A DNA stretch of 64,000 nucleotides from positions 124,001-188,000 of the forward strand of contig NZ_JAAXPA010000009.1 of the NCBI RefSeq assembly GCF_012396235.1, in the 5' to 3' direction. Origin of the DNA: Rhodococcus opacus (lineage in GTDB: Bacteria; Actinomycetota; Actinomycetes; Mycobacteriales; Mycobacteriaceae). Both the position numbers and the translations under genes were made by a program. The notes beneath the pieces are model-generated. The model searched no databases. It saw nothing but the letters and a program-made list of their open reading frames with translations, and was not told the origin of the DNA. The stretch's first letter is position 1, and each line of letters begins with the position of its first letter. Shown piece after piece: positions 20,562 through 30,740 of the stretch.

Positions 20562-21329
20562 CTACAGTTCGAGGATCTCCGAGGGGGCTGCGAGCGCATC
20601 CGCGCGGGAGGTGTCCTTCAACTCCACTCCGGACCGGCCCAGTTTCCTGGCGCCGGACACGAGACCCGCCACGACGCGGGCTGCGAGTTCGTAGCCGAGC
20701 CCCTCGGGCGGGTGGATGTTGGACACGCAGTTCCGGTCCGCGTCGGTGCGTCCGGGACGTGGGAGGTGCGTGAGGTAGACGCCGACGCTGTCGGCCACCG
20801 ACAATCCGGGCCGCTCCCCGATCAGCAGGACGAGGGTCTGCACGCCCAGCGCCTGCGCGATGTGGTCTCCGAGCGCCACCCTGGCCTGGGTCGCGATCAC
20901 CGGTGGCGCCAGCGAATACGTCCCGCCGAACTCGTCGACCAGAGCGGACAGCAGGGAGACCCCGTGATCGGTGAGCGCCCGGGGCGACAACCCGTCGGCG
21001 AGGACGAATCCCACCTCGGCCGTTCCCGCGGGTACCGCGGACAGGTCTGCCGGTGTGCGGCCCAGGTCGGGCCGACGCAGGTACTCGCTGCGGTCCGACG
21101 CCTGACTCGTGACGACCACGGGCCTGCCCAGGCCCACGGTCTCGACCTGTTCGGCCAGCGCCTCCGCGTCGAGCGGCTGGTGGACGGCGTCCCGTGCGGC
21201 GGCGTGCGCCGACCGGAACTCGAGGACGCGCTGCGTGGGCAGGGCGTCACCGGTGCGGCCGAGTCCGATACGCGCCTGCGTCGTGGCCCGCAGTTCCGCC
21301 CAGAAGTCGTGCACCACAGGATCGCTCAT
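20562..21329 (-). CDS. eutC: Ethanolamine ammonia-lyase small subunit
   Basis: 255 aa, the normal size of EutC. Conserved segments include ARIGLGRTGDALPTQRVLEF, VVTSQASDRSEYLRRPDLGR, VQTLVLLIGERPGLSVADSV, and the C-terminal NCVSNIHPPEGLGYELAARV. It overlaps the end of eutB by four bases (ATGA). With EutB it forms the adenosylcobalamin-dependent enzyme that splits ethanolamine into acetaldehyde and ammonia. The segment carrying the cobalamin-contacting residues looks intact. Confidence 0.94.
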   Translation of the reverse strand: MSDPVVHDFWAELRATTQARIGLGRTGDALPTQRVLEFRSAHAAARDAVHQPLDAEALAEQVETVGLGRPVVVTSQASDRSEYLRRPDLGRTPADLSAVPAGTAEVGFVLADGLSPRALTDHGVSLLSALVDEFGGTYSLAPPVIATQARVALGDHIAQALGVQTLVLLIGERPGLSVADSVGVYLTHLPRPGRTDADRNCVSNIHPPEGLGYELAARVVAGLVSGARKLGRSGVELKDTSRADALAAPSEILEL

Positions 21330-22738
21330 CGTGCCACCGTCAGCGCCCGCAGCGGCGACGCCGCGGCGTCGACCGGCAGGACCCGTCCCGCGTCGTCGAC
21401 CATGCCGAGACGGCGCATCCAGTCCTCGAATTCCGGTGCCGGTCTGAGTCCGAGCACCTGACGTGCGTACAGCGCGTCGTGGAACGACAGACTCTGGTAC
21501 CCGAGCATGACGTCGTCCGCGCCGGGTACCGCGATGACGAAGGCCGCGCCTGCCACCCCGAGCAGGGTGAGCAGCGTGTCCATGTCGTCCTGGTCGGCCT
21601 CGGCGTGATTGGTGTAGCAGACGTCGACACCCATCGGCAGGCCCAGGAGCTTTCCGCAGAAGTGATCCTCGAGCCCGGCCCGGATGATCTGCTTGCCGTC
21701 GTACAGGTACTCCGGACCGATGAACCCGACCACCGTGTTGATGAGCAGCGGTTCGAGATCACGGGCCACCGCGTACGCCCTGGTCTCGAGGGTCTGCTGG
21801 TCGACGGGCCTGCCACCCGTTCCGAGGTGGGCGCCCGCACTGAGCGCCGAACCCTGACCGGTTTCGAGATACATGACGTTGTCGCCGACGGTGCCGCGTT
21901 TCAGGGACCGGCCGGCCGCGTTGGCCTCACGGAGCAGCGAGATGTTCACGCCGAAACTGGAATTGGCGCCCTGAGTTCCGGCGATGGACTGGAACACGAG
22001 GTCGACGGGGACACCTTCCTCGATCAGGCCCATCGTGGTGGTCACGTGCGACAGCACGCACGACTGCGCCGGAATGTCGAAGCGCTGACGGATGTCGTCG
22101 AGCAAGTGGAGCAGTTCCGCCGTGGCGTGCGGCGAATCGGTGGCCGGGTTGATTCCGATGACGGCGTCACCGCAGCCGAGGAGCAGGCCGTCGAGCGTGG
22201 CGGCCGCGATTCCGCGCGGGTCGTCGGTGGGATGGTTCGGCTGCAGCCGGGTTCCCAGGTGTCCCGGTACGCCGAGCGTCGTCCGGAACCCCGCGGTGAC
22301 GGTGACGGCCCGCGCGACCGCGATGAGGTCCTGGTTGCGCATGATCTTGCTGACCGCCGCGACCATCTCCGGGGTGAGCCCCGGGGCGACGCGGCGGAAC
22401 GTCTCGGCCGCACCGTCCCGCGCCGCGACGTCCAGCAGCCAGTCGCGCAGGCCGCCGACGGTGAGATGGGAGATCTCGCCGAACGCGACCCGGTCGTGCG
22501 AGTCGATGATGAGCCTCGTGACCTCGTCGTCCTCGTAGGGAACGACGAGTTCGTTCAGAAACGTGCCGAGCGGGACGTCGGCCAGCGCCCACTGCGCGGC
22601 GGCGCGTTCGGCGTCGGAGGACGCCGCGCACCCGGCCAGTTCGTCTCCGCTGCGCAGCGGTGTCGCCTTGGCCATCAGGTCGACGAGACCGTCGAACGTG
22701 TACCCGGTTCCCGCGACTCCGTGACTGTAGGTGGTCAT
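21326..22738 (-). CDS. eutB: Ethanolamine ammonia-lyase large subunit
   Basis: 470 aa, matching EutB. The TIM-barrel body contains LGVPGHLGTRLQPNHPTDDP, DAVIGINPATDSPHATAELL, FQSIAGTQGANSSFGVNISL, MYLETGQGSALSAGAHLGTG and FIGPEYLYDGKQIIRAGLED, including the substrate-binding glutamate and asparagine region. The ATG overlaps the permease stop (ATGA). No EutA reactivase, EutT adenosyltransferase or shell proteins are present, so this is the cytosolic, non-compartment form seen in actinobacteria. Confidence 0.95.
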   Translation of the reverse strand: MTTYSHGVAGTGYTFDGLVDLMAKATPLRSGDELAGCAASSDAERAAAQWALADVPLGTFLNELVVPYEDDEVTRLIIDSHDRVAFGEISHLTVGGLRDWLLDVAARDGAAETFRRVAPGLTPEMVAAVSKIMRNQDLIAVARAVTVTAGFRTTLGVPGHLGTRLQPNHPTDDPRGIAAATLDGLLLGCGDAVIGINPATDSPHATAELLHLLDDIRQRFDIPAQSCVLSHVTTTMGLIEEGVPVDLVFQSIAGTQGANSSFGVNISLLREANAAGRSLKRGTVGDNVMYLETGQGSALSAGAHLGTGGRPVDQQTLETRAYAVARDLEPLLINTVVGFIGPEYLYDGKQIIRAGLEDHFCGKLLGLPMGVDVCYTNHAEADQDDMDTLLTLLGVAGAAFVIAVPGADDVMLGYQSLSFHDALYARQVLGLRPAPEFEDWMRRLGMVDDAGRVLPVDAAASPLRALTVAR

Positions 22739-24189
22739 TCGAGTTCTTCCTCTGCCTTCGCAAGAACAGCAAACTCCTCGTCGGGCGAATTGGCAACGAG
22801 GTGATGGCGGCTGTACAGGCCGAAGTACGCCATGAAGGCCGCGAACGCGATCAGCGTCCAGAGTGCGGCGACCGGATCGACGAGGAAGGTGGCGATCACC
22901 GCGGCGGCCGCGATGACGAGCGCGAACGACGTGGTGACGATGCCGCCCGGGGTGCGGTACGGGCGCTTCATCTCCGGTTCACGCCTGCGGAGGACGATGT
23001 GGCTGACCATCATCAGCACGTAGCTGACGGCCGCGCCGAACACCGCCATGTTCAGCAGCATCGCGCCCTCACCGGTGAGCGACAGCACGAACCCGATGAC
23101 ACCCGGCACGATGAGGGCGAGCGTGGGCGCCTTCCGCGAATTGGTGATCGACAGACTCGTCGGGAGGTAGCCGGCGCGGGACAGCGCGAACGTCTGCCGC
23201 GAGTAGGCGTACATGATCGAGAAGAAACTGGCGACGAGGCCGGCCAGTCCGATGTAGTTGACGACCTTCGCCGCGGTTCCGTCACCGAGCGCTTCGACGA
23301 GCGGATTGCCGGACGTCGACAGGCTCTCGGCACCCAGCGCTCCGGTGGCAAGGAACAGGACAGTTGCCCCCGTGACGATGAGGATGAGCATGCTGATGAT
23401 GATTCCGCGTGGCACGTTCCTCTCCGGCTCGCGGGCTTCCTCCGCGGCCAGCGGCACGCCTTCGACGGCGAGGAAGAACCAGATGGCGAACGGGACGGCC
23501 GCCCAGATTCCGAATGCGCCGAAGGGCAGGAAACTCGACGCGCCCACCGCATCGGTCGCGGCGATGTCGGTGAGGTTGCCCGCGTCGAACAGACCGATCG
23601 CGGAGACCGCGAAGATCACGAGACCGACCAGTGCGATCGCCGTGATGACGAACATGGCCTTGAGTGCCTCGCCGGCGCCGGTCAGATGGATTCCGATGAA
23701 GATGGCGTAGACCGCCAGGTACACCCACCACCCGTCGGTGATACCGAACAGGTTCAGTGACTCGACGTAGCTGCCGATGAAGGTCGCGATGGCGGCGGGC
23801 GCGATCGCGTATTCGATGAGAATGGCCGTGCCGGTGGCGAATCCGCCCCACGGCCCGAGTGCGCGCCGCGCGAACGTGTAACCGCCGCCTGCGGCGGGCA
23901 GGGCGGACGACATCTCGGCCATACCCAGCACCATGGCCAGGTACATGCCCGCGATGACGACACCGGCGATCAGCAGGCCGCCGAATCCGCCCTCGGCCAG
24001 TCCGTTGTTCCATCCGGCGTAGTCGCCGGAGATCACGTAGCTGACACCGAGGCCGGCGAGCAGCACCCAGCCCGCCGAACCCTTGCGGAGCGTGCGTTTT
24101 TCCAGATAGCTGCTGTCTTCCGAGTGGAAATCGGCAGCATCGTGATGTTGACCGGTTCCGGAATTCTTGGATGGTTCTACGAGTGACAT
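22735..24189 (-). CDS. APC-family amino acid/ethanolamine permease
   Basis: 484 aa, about 12 transmembrane helices. N-terminal cytoplasmic tail, then LAGLGVSYVISGDYAGWNNG, MAEMSSALPAAGGGYTFARR (APC helix 3 signature), and SIMYAYSRQTFALSRAGYLP in the middle. This matches ethanolamine permeases of the Eat/EutP type, which also have the SGDYAGWN motif. As the first gene of the permease-eutB-eutC operon it supplies the substrate. I chose ATG 24189 because upstream sequence in this frame does not resemble the family. Confidence 0.92.
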   Translation of the reverse strand: MSLVEPSKNSGTGQHHDAADFHSEDSSYLEKRTLRKGSAGWVLLAGLGVSYVISGDYAGWNNGLAEGGFGGLLIAGVVIAGMYLAMVLGMAEMSSALPAAGGGYTFARRALGPWGGFATGTAILIEYAIAPAAIATFIGSYVESLNLFGITDGWWVYLAVYAIFIGIHLTGAGEALKAMFVITAIALVGLVIFAVSAIGLFDAGNLTDIAATDAVGASSFLPFGAFGIWAAVPFAIWFFLAVEGVPLAAEEAREPERNVPRGIIISMLILIVTGATVLFLATGALGAESLSTSGNPLVEALGDGTAAKVVNYIGLAGLVASFFSIMYAYSRQTFALSRAGYLPTSLSITNSRKAPTLALIVPGVIGFVLSLTGEGAMLLNMAVFGAAVSYVLMMVSHIVLRRREPEMKRPYRTPGGIVTTSFALVIAAAAVIATFLVDPVAALWTLIAFAAFMAYFGLYSRHHLVANSPDEEFAVLAKAEEELE

Positions 24190-24343
24190 TCCGTCCCCTA
24201 CGTCGATCCGAATGGTGCCTCGCCCGCACCGCTCGGGGAGCGGAATCGAACGGCCGAGGCCAATGGTGAACGAGTTGTGTACACGTCGTGTCAGCAGAAC
24301 GTGACCGCGACGTAAAAACCTGGGTCGTAGCGCGCTTCGGGTG
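24190..24343. promoter_or_regulatory. Promoter region of the ethanolamine permease operon
   Basis: 154 bp between the DUF779 stop and the permease start. It contains an 8-base palindrome GTGTACAC (about 24276-24283), followed by CGTCGTGTCAGCAGAACGTGACC. The GAF regulator encoded nearby may act here, but no operator is established. No riboswitch fold was recognised. Confidence 0.35.
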
Positions 24344-24886
24344 CTACGGGACCGGGCGGCGGGCGGGCACGGGACATGCGTCGACGGCTTCGGCGACCAC
24401 TTGCGGTTCGGGGGACGGCGCGGGCCTCCAGCCCTGCTCCCACTGCTGGCCCACGATGACCTCCTCCGCGGCGAGGCTGGCGTTCTCCTCCGGGGTAAAG
24501 GCACGTGCACGACTGAGAAAGCGCATGCCTTCGGGACTTTCCAGGCTGAATCCCGATCCGCGACCGGGCACCACGTCGAGCACCAGCTGAGTGTGCTTCC
24601 ACGCCTCGAACTGCGAACCGGAGATCCACACGGGCACGGCATCGGCACCCTCGGCCCGGGTGGACGGGGTCTCCCCGACACCGAGACGCAGGTCGAGGAC
24701 GCCGAGCAGCACGTCGCGGTCGCCGACGATGAATTCACCGTCGGGGTAACACATCGGCGCGGAGCCGTCGCAGCACCCGCCGGACTGATGCATCATCAGC
24801 GCCCCGTGGGTACCGCCGAGGCGGCGGAGAAGCTCCACCGCCCCGGCGGTTGCCTTCAGGCGCTGAGGCGCCCGGGCTGCGTCCAT
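24344..24886 (-). CDS. DUF779-family protein linked to aldehyde dehydrogenase
   Basis: 180 aa. The DUF779 core includes LGGTHGALMMHQSGGCCDGS, SAPMCYPDGEF and VWISGSQFEAWKHTQLVLDV. The paired cysteines and histidine could bind a metal, but this is unproven. The first base of its ATG is the last base of the aldehyde dehydrogenase stop (TGATG), so translation is coupled. DUF779 genes are repeatedly found next to this ALDH type, suggesting an accessory or maturation role. The proline-rich tail of about 30 residues is specific to this protein. Confidence 0.85.
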   Translation of the reverse strand: MDAARAPQRLKATAGAVELLRRLGGTHGALMMHQSGGCCDGSAPMCYPDGEFIVGDRDVLLGVLDLRLGVGETPSTRAEGADAVPVWISGSQFEAWKHTQLVLDVVPGRGSGFSLESPEGMRFLSRARAFTPEENASLAAEEVIVGQQWEQGWRPAPSPEPQVVAEAVDACPVPARRPVP

Positions 24887-26409
24887 CAGAAGAAGCCCTG
24901 AGCCTTCTGGGCGTAGCTGACCAGCAGGTTCTTCGTCTGCTGGTAGTGCTCGAGCATCATCAGGTGGTTCTCGCGGCCGATGCCGGACTGCTTGTAGCCA
25001 CCGAACGCGGCGTGCGCGGGGTACTGGTGGTACGTGTTGGTCCACACGCGGCCGGCCTGGATGTCACGTCCGGCCCGGTAGGCGACGCCACCGTCCCGCG
25101 ACCACACGCCGGCGCCGAGGCCGTACAGCGTGTCATTGGCGATCTCGATCGCCTGGTCGTAGTCCTTGAACGACGTGACGGAGACGACGGGACCGAAGAT
25201 CTCCTCCTGGAAGATCCGCATCTTGTTCTGACCGGTGAAGATCGTCGGCTGCACGTAGTAGCCGCCGGACAGATCGCCGCCGAGTTCGGCGCGCTCACCG
25301 CCGGTGACGACCTTGGCGCCTTCGCCCTTGCCGATCTCGATGTACGACAGGATCTTCTCGAGCTGATCGTTCGAGGCCTGCGCGCCGATCATCGTGTCGG
25401 TGTCGAGCGGGTCGCCCTGGCGGACGGCCTTGGTGCGGATGGCCGCCATCGCGAGGAACTCGTCGAAGATGTCCTCCTGGATCAGCGAACGCGACGGGCA
25501 GGTGCACACCTCGCCCTGGTTGAGGGCGAACATGGTGAAGCCCTCGAGCGCCTTGTCCTGGTAGTCGTCGTTGGAGGACAGAACGTCGGAGAAGAAGATG
25601 TTGGGGCTCTTGCCACCGAGTTCGAGGGTGACCGGGATCAGGTTCTGCGACGCGTACTGCATGATGAGCCGACCCGTGGTGGTCTCACCGGTGAACGCGA
25701 TCTTCCGGATCCGCGGGCTCGAGGCGAGCGGCTTGCCCGCCTCCACACCGAAGCCGTTGACGATGTTCAGCACACCGGCGGGCAGCAGGTCGCCGATGAC
25801 GGAGATCAGGTGCAGGATCGACGCCGGGGTCTGCTCGGCCGGCTTGAGAACGACCGCGTTGCCCGCGGCGAGTGCGGGAGCGAGCTTCCACACGGCCATG
25901 AGAATCGGGAAGTTCCAGGGGATGATCTGGCCGACGACGCCGAGCGGCTCGTGGAAGTGGTAGGCGACGGTGTCGGAGTCGATCTCCGACAGTGCGCCTT
26001 CCTGCGCCCGGATCGCGCCGGCGAAGTAGCGGAAGTGGTCGATGGCCAACGGAATGTCGGCGTTCAGGGTCTCGCGGATCGGCTTGCCGTTGTCCCAGGA
26101 CTCGGCGAGCGCGATGGACTCGAGGTTCTCCTCGATGCGGTCCGCGATCTTGTTCAGGATGATGGCGCGCTCGGCCACCGACGTCTTACCCCAGGCCGGA
26201 GCCGCAGCGTGTGCGGCGTCGAGCGCAAGTTCGATGTCCTCGGACGTCGAACGCGCGACCTCACAGAACGGCTGCCCGGTGACGGGTGTCGGATTCTCGA
26301 AGTACTGGCCCTTGACGGGCGCAACCCACTGGCCGCCGATCCAGTTGTCGTAACGCGATTGGAAGGACATGACGGCGTCCGGCGAACCCGGGCGGGCATA
26401 CACGGTCAT
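24886..26409 (-). CDS. NAD+-dependent acetaldehyde dehydrogenase (ExaC/AldA-like)
   Basis: 507 aa, normal for the family. The nucleotide-binding part has [39 protein letters not shown] and [15 protein letters not shown]. The general base lies in [12 protein letters not shown] and the catalytic cysteine in [19 protein letters not shown]. The C-terminus has [16 protein letters not shown]. This sequence type oxidises acetaldehyde and short aldehydes. It would turn the acetaldehyde from ethanolamine (or ethanol) into acetate. Start ATG 26409 follows AGGGAG with good spacing. It is encoded next to its likely regulator. Confidence 0.93.
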   Translation of the reverse strand: MTVYARPGSPDAVMSFQSRYDNWIGGQWVAPVKGQYFENPTPVTGQPFCEVARSTSEDIELALDAAHAAAPAWGKTSVAERAIILNKIADRIEENLESIALAESWDNGKPIRETLNADIPLAIDHFRYFAGAIRAQEGALSEIDSDTVAYHFHEPLGVVGQIIPWNFPILMAVWKLAPALAAGNAVVLKPAEQTPASILHLISVIGDLLPAGVLNIVNGFGVEAGKPLASSPRIRKIAFTGETTTGRLIMQYASQNLIPVTLELGGKSPNIFFSDVLSSNDDYQDKALEGFTMFALNQGEVCTCPSRSLIQEDIFDEFLAMAAIRTKAVRQGDPLDTDTMIGAQASNDQLEKILSYIEIGKGEGAKVVTGGERAELGGDLSGGYYVQPTIFTGQNKMRIFQEEIFGPVVSVTSFKDYDQAIEIANDTLYGLGAGVWSRDGGVAYRAGRDIQAGRVWTNTYHQYPAHAAFGGYKQSGIGRENHLMMLEHYQQTKNLLVSYAQKAQGFF

Positions 26410-26484
26410 CGATAACTCCCTGGTGTCGTGAAACTCGGGTGGAACTGGGTGTGACTCACAACACTAGGGACCGTACCGTTGCAA

Positions 26485-27801
26485 CTACGTTGCGTACTGC
26501 TGATCGAACAGATCGATCCTGGACTTGACCTGGGAATACAGGGGCGAACGCGGGTCGAGGCCTGCCAGATACGCCTCCCATGCGGCGACGTCCTCGCGGC
26601 CGTGGACGGACGTGGTCCATTTGGCGAGCAACCGTTGATCACCCTCGCGCAGCAGCGCCGCCTGGACGCGTGCCCGCAACTCGTCGCGAAGATCCTCGAC
26701 CCCGGGCGCCTCCGACCCGGGAAGGACCGGTCCCGAGTAGACGTCGAGGGCGGCGGCGAGCTCGCCGCGATCCAGGGCTCCGCGGACCTGCCGGACGTCC
26801 GACGTCAATTCGGCGAGCAGCCGATAGGGCCGCGAACCGAGGTTTGCGGGACCGAAAACCTTACGCAGGCGCGACATCTCGGCACGGATCGTGACGGCGT
26901 CGAGTTCGTTCTCGTCGAGCAGCACCGCGAGGCGGTCGGAACTCAGGCCTTCGGGGTGCTCCGCCAGGAGCAGGAGAATCTCCGCGTGCCGCTGCGACAG
27001 CGGGATGCGTTCGGGCCCACGAACCAGAGTCGGCCGTCCCGATCCCAGCACCTCCAACCGCAGTACCGTCTCGACGAGCGGGTGCGGTGAACGCAGCTGG
27101 TGCAGTCGCAACTCCGCCTCGGCGGCCGCGACGGTCGCCCTGATCAGCGAGAGCACCTCGGGCACCGCCACCCGCGGACCACCGGTGATGTCGATCGCCC
27201 CGACGATCAGCCCGGTCGCGGGGTCGTGGACGGGCGCCGCCGAACAACTCCAGTCGTGCACCGAGCGGCTGAAATGCTCGGCACCGAAGATCTGCACACA
27301 ATGGTCGAGCGCCAGCGCGGTACCCGGGGCGTTGGTGCCGACGGTGTCCTCACTCCAGTCGGCGCCCTCGACGAAGTTCATCTCCAGTGCGCGGTCCTTG
27401 GCGGACGAATCGCCCTCGACCCACAGCAGCTGGCCCTTCTCGTCCGTGATGGCCACGAGCAGCCCCGTGTCGGCGGCGTCCTCGACGAGAAGCTTGCGGA
27501 CCACCGGGCGGATGATCGACATCGGGTGCGACGCCCGGTACGTGGCGAGATCCGCGGCCGCCAGATCGACCGCGCGGGCCGACCCGTCCGGGTTCACTCC
27601 CTTGCTGGTGCTGCGCATCCACGAGTCGAGGATGACGGAACGGACGGAATTTCCCTCACCGTCCGGGGCACGACCGGAGGGTGCGTGACGCTCGACGAAC
27701 AACTGATGCGCCGACGACACCCTGCGTGCCAGCATCGCGACGTCGTCTCCCGGGCGCACGGCGACCCACGGATTGCCCCCTGTGGGCGGTTGACTTTGCA
27801 T
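26485..27801 (-). CDS. GAF-domain transcriptional regulator (AcoR-like sensor half, no sigma-54 domain)
   Basis: 438 aa. The N-terminal half resembles AcoR-type sensors: SVILDSWMRSTSKGVNPDGS, then a GAF domain with DTGLLVAITDEKGQLLWVEG, GADWSEDTVGTNAPGTALAL and SRSVHDWSCSAAPVHDPATG. There is no AAA+ sigma-54-interacting module. The C-terminal part instead carries a winged helix near residue 270 (LSQRHAEILLLLAEHPEGLS, then VTIRAEMSRLRKVFGP). Located immediately upstream of the ALDH gene on the same strand, it is the obvious candidate activator of the acetaldehyde and ethanolamine genes. Confidence 0.88.
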   Translation of the reverse strand: MQSQPPTGGNPWVAVRPGDDVAMLARRVSSAHQLFVERHAPSGRAPDGEGNSVRSVILDSWMRSTSKGVNPDGSARAVDLAAADLATYRASHPMSIIRPVVRKLLVEDAADTGLLVAITDEKGQLLWVEGDSSAKDRALEMNFVEGADWSEDTVGTNAPGTALALDHCVQIFGAEHFSRSVHDWSCSAAPVHDPATGLIVGAIDITGGPRVAVPEVLSLIRATVAAAEAELRLHQLRSPHPLVETVLRLEVLGSGRPTLVRGPERIPLSQRHAEILLLLAEHPEGLSSDRLAVLLDENELDAVTIRAEMSRLRKVFGPANLGSRPYRLLAELTSDVRQVRGALDRGELAAALDVYSGPVLPGSEAPGVEDLRDELRARVQAALLREGDQRLLAKWTTSVHGREDVAAWEAYLAGLDPRSPLYSQVKSRIDLFDQQYAT

Positions 27802-27867
27802 CGAACTCCTCCACGGCGTCTCTGCCTACTGTAACCCACATCACACGGGCCCGTGTCGCCCCCTCGG

Positions 27868-29340
27868 TCACTCCCCCAGGAAGGTACTGACGCGCTCGGC
27901 GACCATCACCGCCGTGGCGTGCGGCCCACGGCTCGGGACCACCGGGAACACCGAGGTGTCGGCGATGGTCAGCCCTTCAATTCCGCGGACGTTGCACCAC
28001 TCGTCCACCACCGCCCCCTCGTCGTCGCGTCCGCCCATCCGGCAACTGCCGCACAGGTGCAGCGACGTCCCCAGATGCGCGAGCACCGAGCGGTCGGACA
28101 CCTCCTCCGACAGCGGCACGACGAACGGACCGAGCTCCGGCGAACACAGCAGTTCCAGTGCGATGGCCTGCCCCTCGCGCAGCGCCCGGCGGTCGGCGGC
28201 CGATTGCGCGTAGCGGTATTCGATTCGGGGACGGTCCCGGCGGTGCCGCGACGTGAGCCGGATGTCGCCCCGGCTGTCCGTCACCATGAGCCCGATCCCG
28301 AGGACCGGGTCGGGCTGCCCGGATCCGGGGACGAGCACGTCGAACGGCGCCGTGTACGGACGGATCTCGAGGTCGCCGACATTCAGCACCGTTTCGACGA
28401 CCGGACTGGTGTCGCTGCGACGGAGCGTGTCCCGGATACGGTACGGCAGAGCCACTTCGGGGTGGTCGCTGAAGTCGCTGCCGACCCCGGGCGCGTCGAG
28501 TATGACAGGAATGTCGTTGTCTTTCAGGTGTTCTTCCGGACCAATTCCCGAAAGCATCAGCAGCACCGGGGTTTCGACGGGACCTGCCGCCAGCACGACC
28601 CGACCGGTGCGGACCGTGCGCCGCACGCCGTCCGACTCCACCTCCACTCCGATGGTCTCGTTACCGGAGAACAGGATTCGGATGACGTCGGAATTCGCTT
28701 CGACCGTCAGATTGGGCCGCTCCCACGCCGGCAGCAGGTACGCCACCGCCGTGCTGACACGGCGGCCGCCGTCGACATTCAGGGGCACCGGACCGATCCC
28801 GCCGACGCCTGCACCGTTCTTGTCCGGTTCCTCGGGATGTCCCGCGCCGAGGGCCGCGGCGCGGAATGCCGCACTGATCTCGCTCAGCCGTTCGGCGGGC
28901 TGCCTGCGAACGGGCATCGGCCCGGTCGTGCCGTGCCGGGAATCGTCGAAGTCGGCGTCACGCTCGAGCGCCCGGAAGACGGGCAGCACGTTCTCGTACG
29001 ACCACGACGCGGGCCAGTGCCGGAAATCCGCTTCCGTCCCACGGACGAAGTAGGCGCCGTTGACGGCGCCCGAACCGCCGAGGACGTGCCCACGCACCAT
29101 GGCCGAGGGAACGCTCGGTGCCAACTCCACGCCGTACGTCTCCGCGAACGCGCTGCCCGGACCGACCGGCAGTGTCCGGTAGTCGAGCACGGGACAGTCG
29201 GCCACCGACCGGTAGCCGGGTCCGGACTCGAGGAGCAGGACCGATCGTCCGGGATGCTCGCTGAGCCGAGCGGCCACCACACATCCGCTCGAACCGCCGC
29301 CGACGACTACGACGTCGGCGGCGCGAATCGGATCGGCCAC
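27868..29340 (-). CDS. mftG: Mycofactocin-system GMC oxidoreductase
   Basis: 490 aa, GTG start overlapping the mftF stop by one base (TAGTG). GMC flavoprotein: FAD-binding VVVGGGSSGCVVAARLSEHP at the N-terminus, second FAD motif GHVLGGSGAVNGAYFVRG, glycine-rich AGPVETPVLLMLSGIGPEEH, and the catalytic-histidine region HLCGSCRMGG plus RGPHATAVMVAERVS at the C-terminus. In mycobacteria MftG is reported to help pass electrons from reduced mycofactocin towards the respiratory chain. Position at the end of the mft operon supports the same name here. Confidence 0.92.
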   Translation of the reverse strand: MADPIRAADVVVVGGGSSGCVVAARLSEHPGRSVLLLESGPGYRSVADCPVLDYRTLPVGPGSAFAETYGVELAPSVPSAMVRGHVLGGSGAVNGAYFVRGTEADFRHWPASWSYENVLPVFRALERDADFDDSRHGTTGPMPVRRQPAERLSEISAAFRAAALGAGHPEEPDKNGAGVGGIGPVPLNVDGGRRVSTAVAYLLPAWERPNLTVEANSDVIRILFSGNETIGVEVESDGVRRTVRTGRVVLAAGPVETPVLLMLSGIGPEEHLKDNDIPVILDAPGVGSDFSDHPEVALPYRIRDTLRRSDTSPVVETVLNVGDLEIRPYTAPFDVLVPGSGQPDPVLGIGLMVTDSRGDIRLTSRHRRDRPRIEYRYAQSAADRRALREGQAIALELLCSPELGPFVVPLSEEVSDRSVLAHLGTSLHLCGSCRMGGRDDEGAVVDEWCNVRGIEGLTIADTSVFPVVPSRGPHATAVMVAERVSTFLGE

Positions 29341-30740
29341 TACGACTTCAACCGGGGCTTCAATGCGTCGAGGTCGCGGGCGGTGATGGCGCCCTTCCAG
29401 AGCCCGGCGCCGTACGCGACGTCGTCGATCCGCTTGAACACCGTGTGCCGCACGGGTCCCAGCCCTCCGGGCTCCCGGTGAGTCACCCAGTCGGCGACGC
29501 CCTCGGCGACGGCGATCGCGAGCGCGATGCGGCGAATCCGTTTCGAGAGCAGCACCGCCAGCAGGGTGATGGGCCAGTAGTGACGACACATTGCGGACGC
29601 CAGCTGCCAGGCACCGCCGGCGAAGCCCTGCGCCGCGAGGATCGCGGCGATGCGGGTCGGCTGGTCGAGGCCCGTGAACATGCGGCGCAGGCGCAGCACC
29701 ATCATCGCGACTGTGGCGACGGCGCCGAGCAGGCCCAGCCGGGTGCACGTGGCGGCGGCGAGGCACGCGAAGAACGTCCACGGCGACATCGACAGCGGGG
29801 GAACCATGCCCGAGTGCCTCGCCGCCAGCGGCGCCGCACCGGTGCCGTAGAACAGCTTGCGGTCGAACCACTTTCCGAACGTCACACGGTGATCGTGCGC
29901 AACGTGGGCCACGGGCTCGTATCGCAGTCGCCAGCCGGACTCCTGGAGTCGCCAGCACAGGTCGACATCCTCCGCCACGTGCATGGACTCGTCGAAGCCG
30001 CCGAACTCGTCGAGCACCTCGCGACGGGCGATCATCGCAGCGCTCGGGACGTATGACACCGGGCCGCCGGACTGGACCGCGGACTCCTTGCGTCCGAGGT
30101 CGAGGGAGGAGCGGGCGTGCTCGTACCGCGCGAGTGTGCTCGCCTCGGGTTCGAGCGCCACGATCCTCGGAGCGACGAGTGCGACGGCGGGATCGCTGAA
30201 GTGGCCGAGCATGACCTCGATCCAGCCGGTGCGCGGCAGGACGTCGGAATCGAGAAACGCCACGAACGGAGTTGCGGCGTAACGCAGACCGGTGTTCCGG
30301 GCAGCGGCCGGCCCCTTGGCAGTCTCGTGGCGCAGGACGGTGACGTGGCCACCACACCCGTTCTGCAGCGCGGGGGCGACGATCGGGACGTCGGAGCCGT
30401 CGTCGACGACGACAACCTCGAGTCCGCGGAGCGAGGCCAGCACCCGATGCAGCCCGGACGCGTTGTTCTTCACCGGAATGACAACGGTGACATCCCGGGG
30501 GGACGGAGTACTCATGGGGCGCGGGTTGGCGACCCCCGAATCGAGGAGGCGGCGTGCGACGACCGCGGACTGCGGATCGACGACCTCGAGGTAGCCGTCT
30601 CCGATCATGGCCGCCGCGGTGGGCGCCAGCTTCAGCATCCGAGTCGGCGAACCGCCGATCAACACTCGACCTCCGGAATATGCGCGTACCTTGGGGTCGA
30701 TTCGGATCCCGAATCCATCGGGAAGTCGAGCTTGGCGCAT
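29340..30740 (-). CDS. mftF: Mycofactocin glycosyltransferase
   Basis: 466 aa. After an N-terminal PqqD-like stretch comes a GT2 glycosyltransferase domain from about residue 85: [49 protein letters not shown] (DxD), and [20 protein letters not shown]. The C-terminal part has several hydrophobic segments, suggesting membrane association. MftF attaches beta-1,4-linked glucose units to premycofactocin. Length and order (mftE-mftF-mftG) match the standard system. Confidence 0.94.
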   Translation of the reverse strand: MRQARLPDGFGIRIDPKVRAYSGGRVLIGGSPTRMLKLAPTAAAMIGDGYLEVVDPQSAVVARRLLDSGVANPRPMSTPSPRDVTVVIPVKNNASGLHRVLASLRGLEVVVVDDGSDVPIVAPALQNGCGGHVTVLRHETAKGPAAARNTGLRYAATPFVAFLDSDVLPRTGWIEVMLGHFSDPAVALVAPRIVALEPEASTLARYEHARSSLDLGRKESAVQSGGPVSYVPSAAMIARREVLDEFGGFDESMHVAEDVDLCWRLQESGWRLRYEPVAHVAHDHRVTFGKWFDRKLFYGTGAAPLAARHSGMVPPLSMSPWTFFACLAAATCTRLGLLGAVATVAMMVLRLRRMFTGLDQPTRIAAILAAQGFAGGAWQLASAMCRHYWPITLLAVLLSKRIRRIALAIAVAEGVADWVTHREPGGLGPVRHTVFKRIDDVAYGAGLWKGAITARDLDALKPRLKS

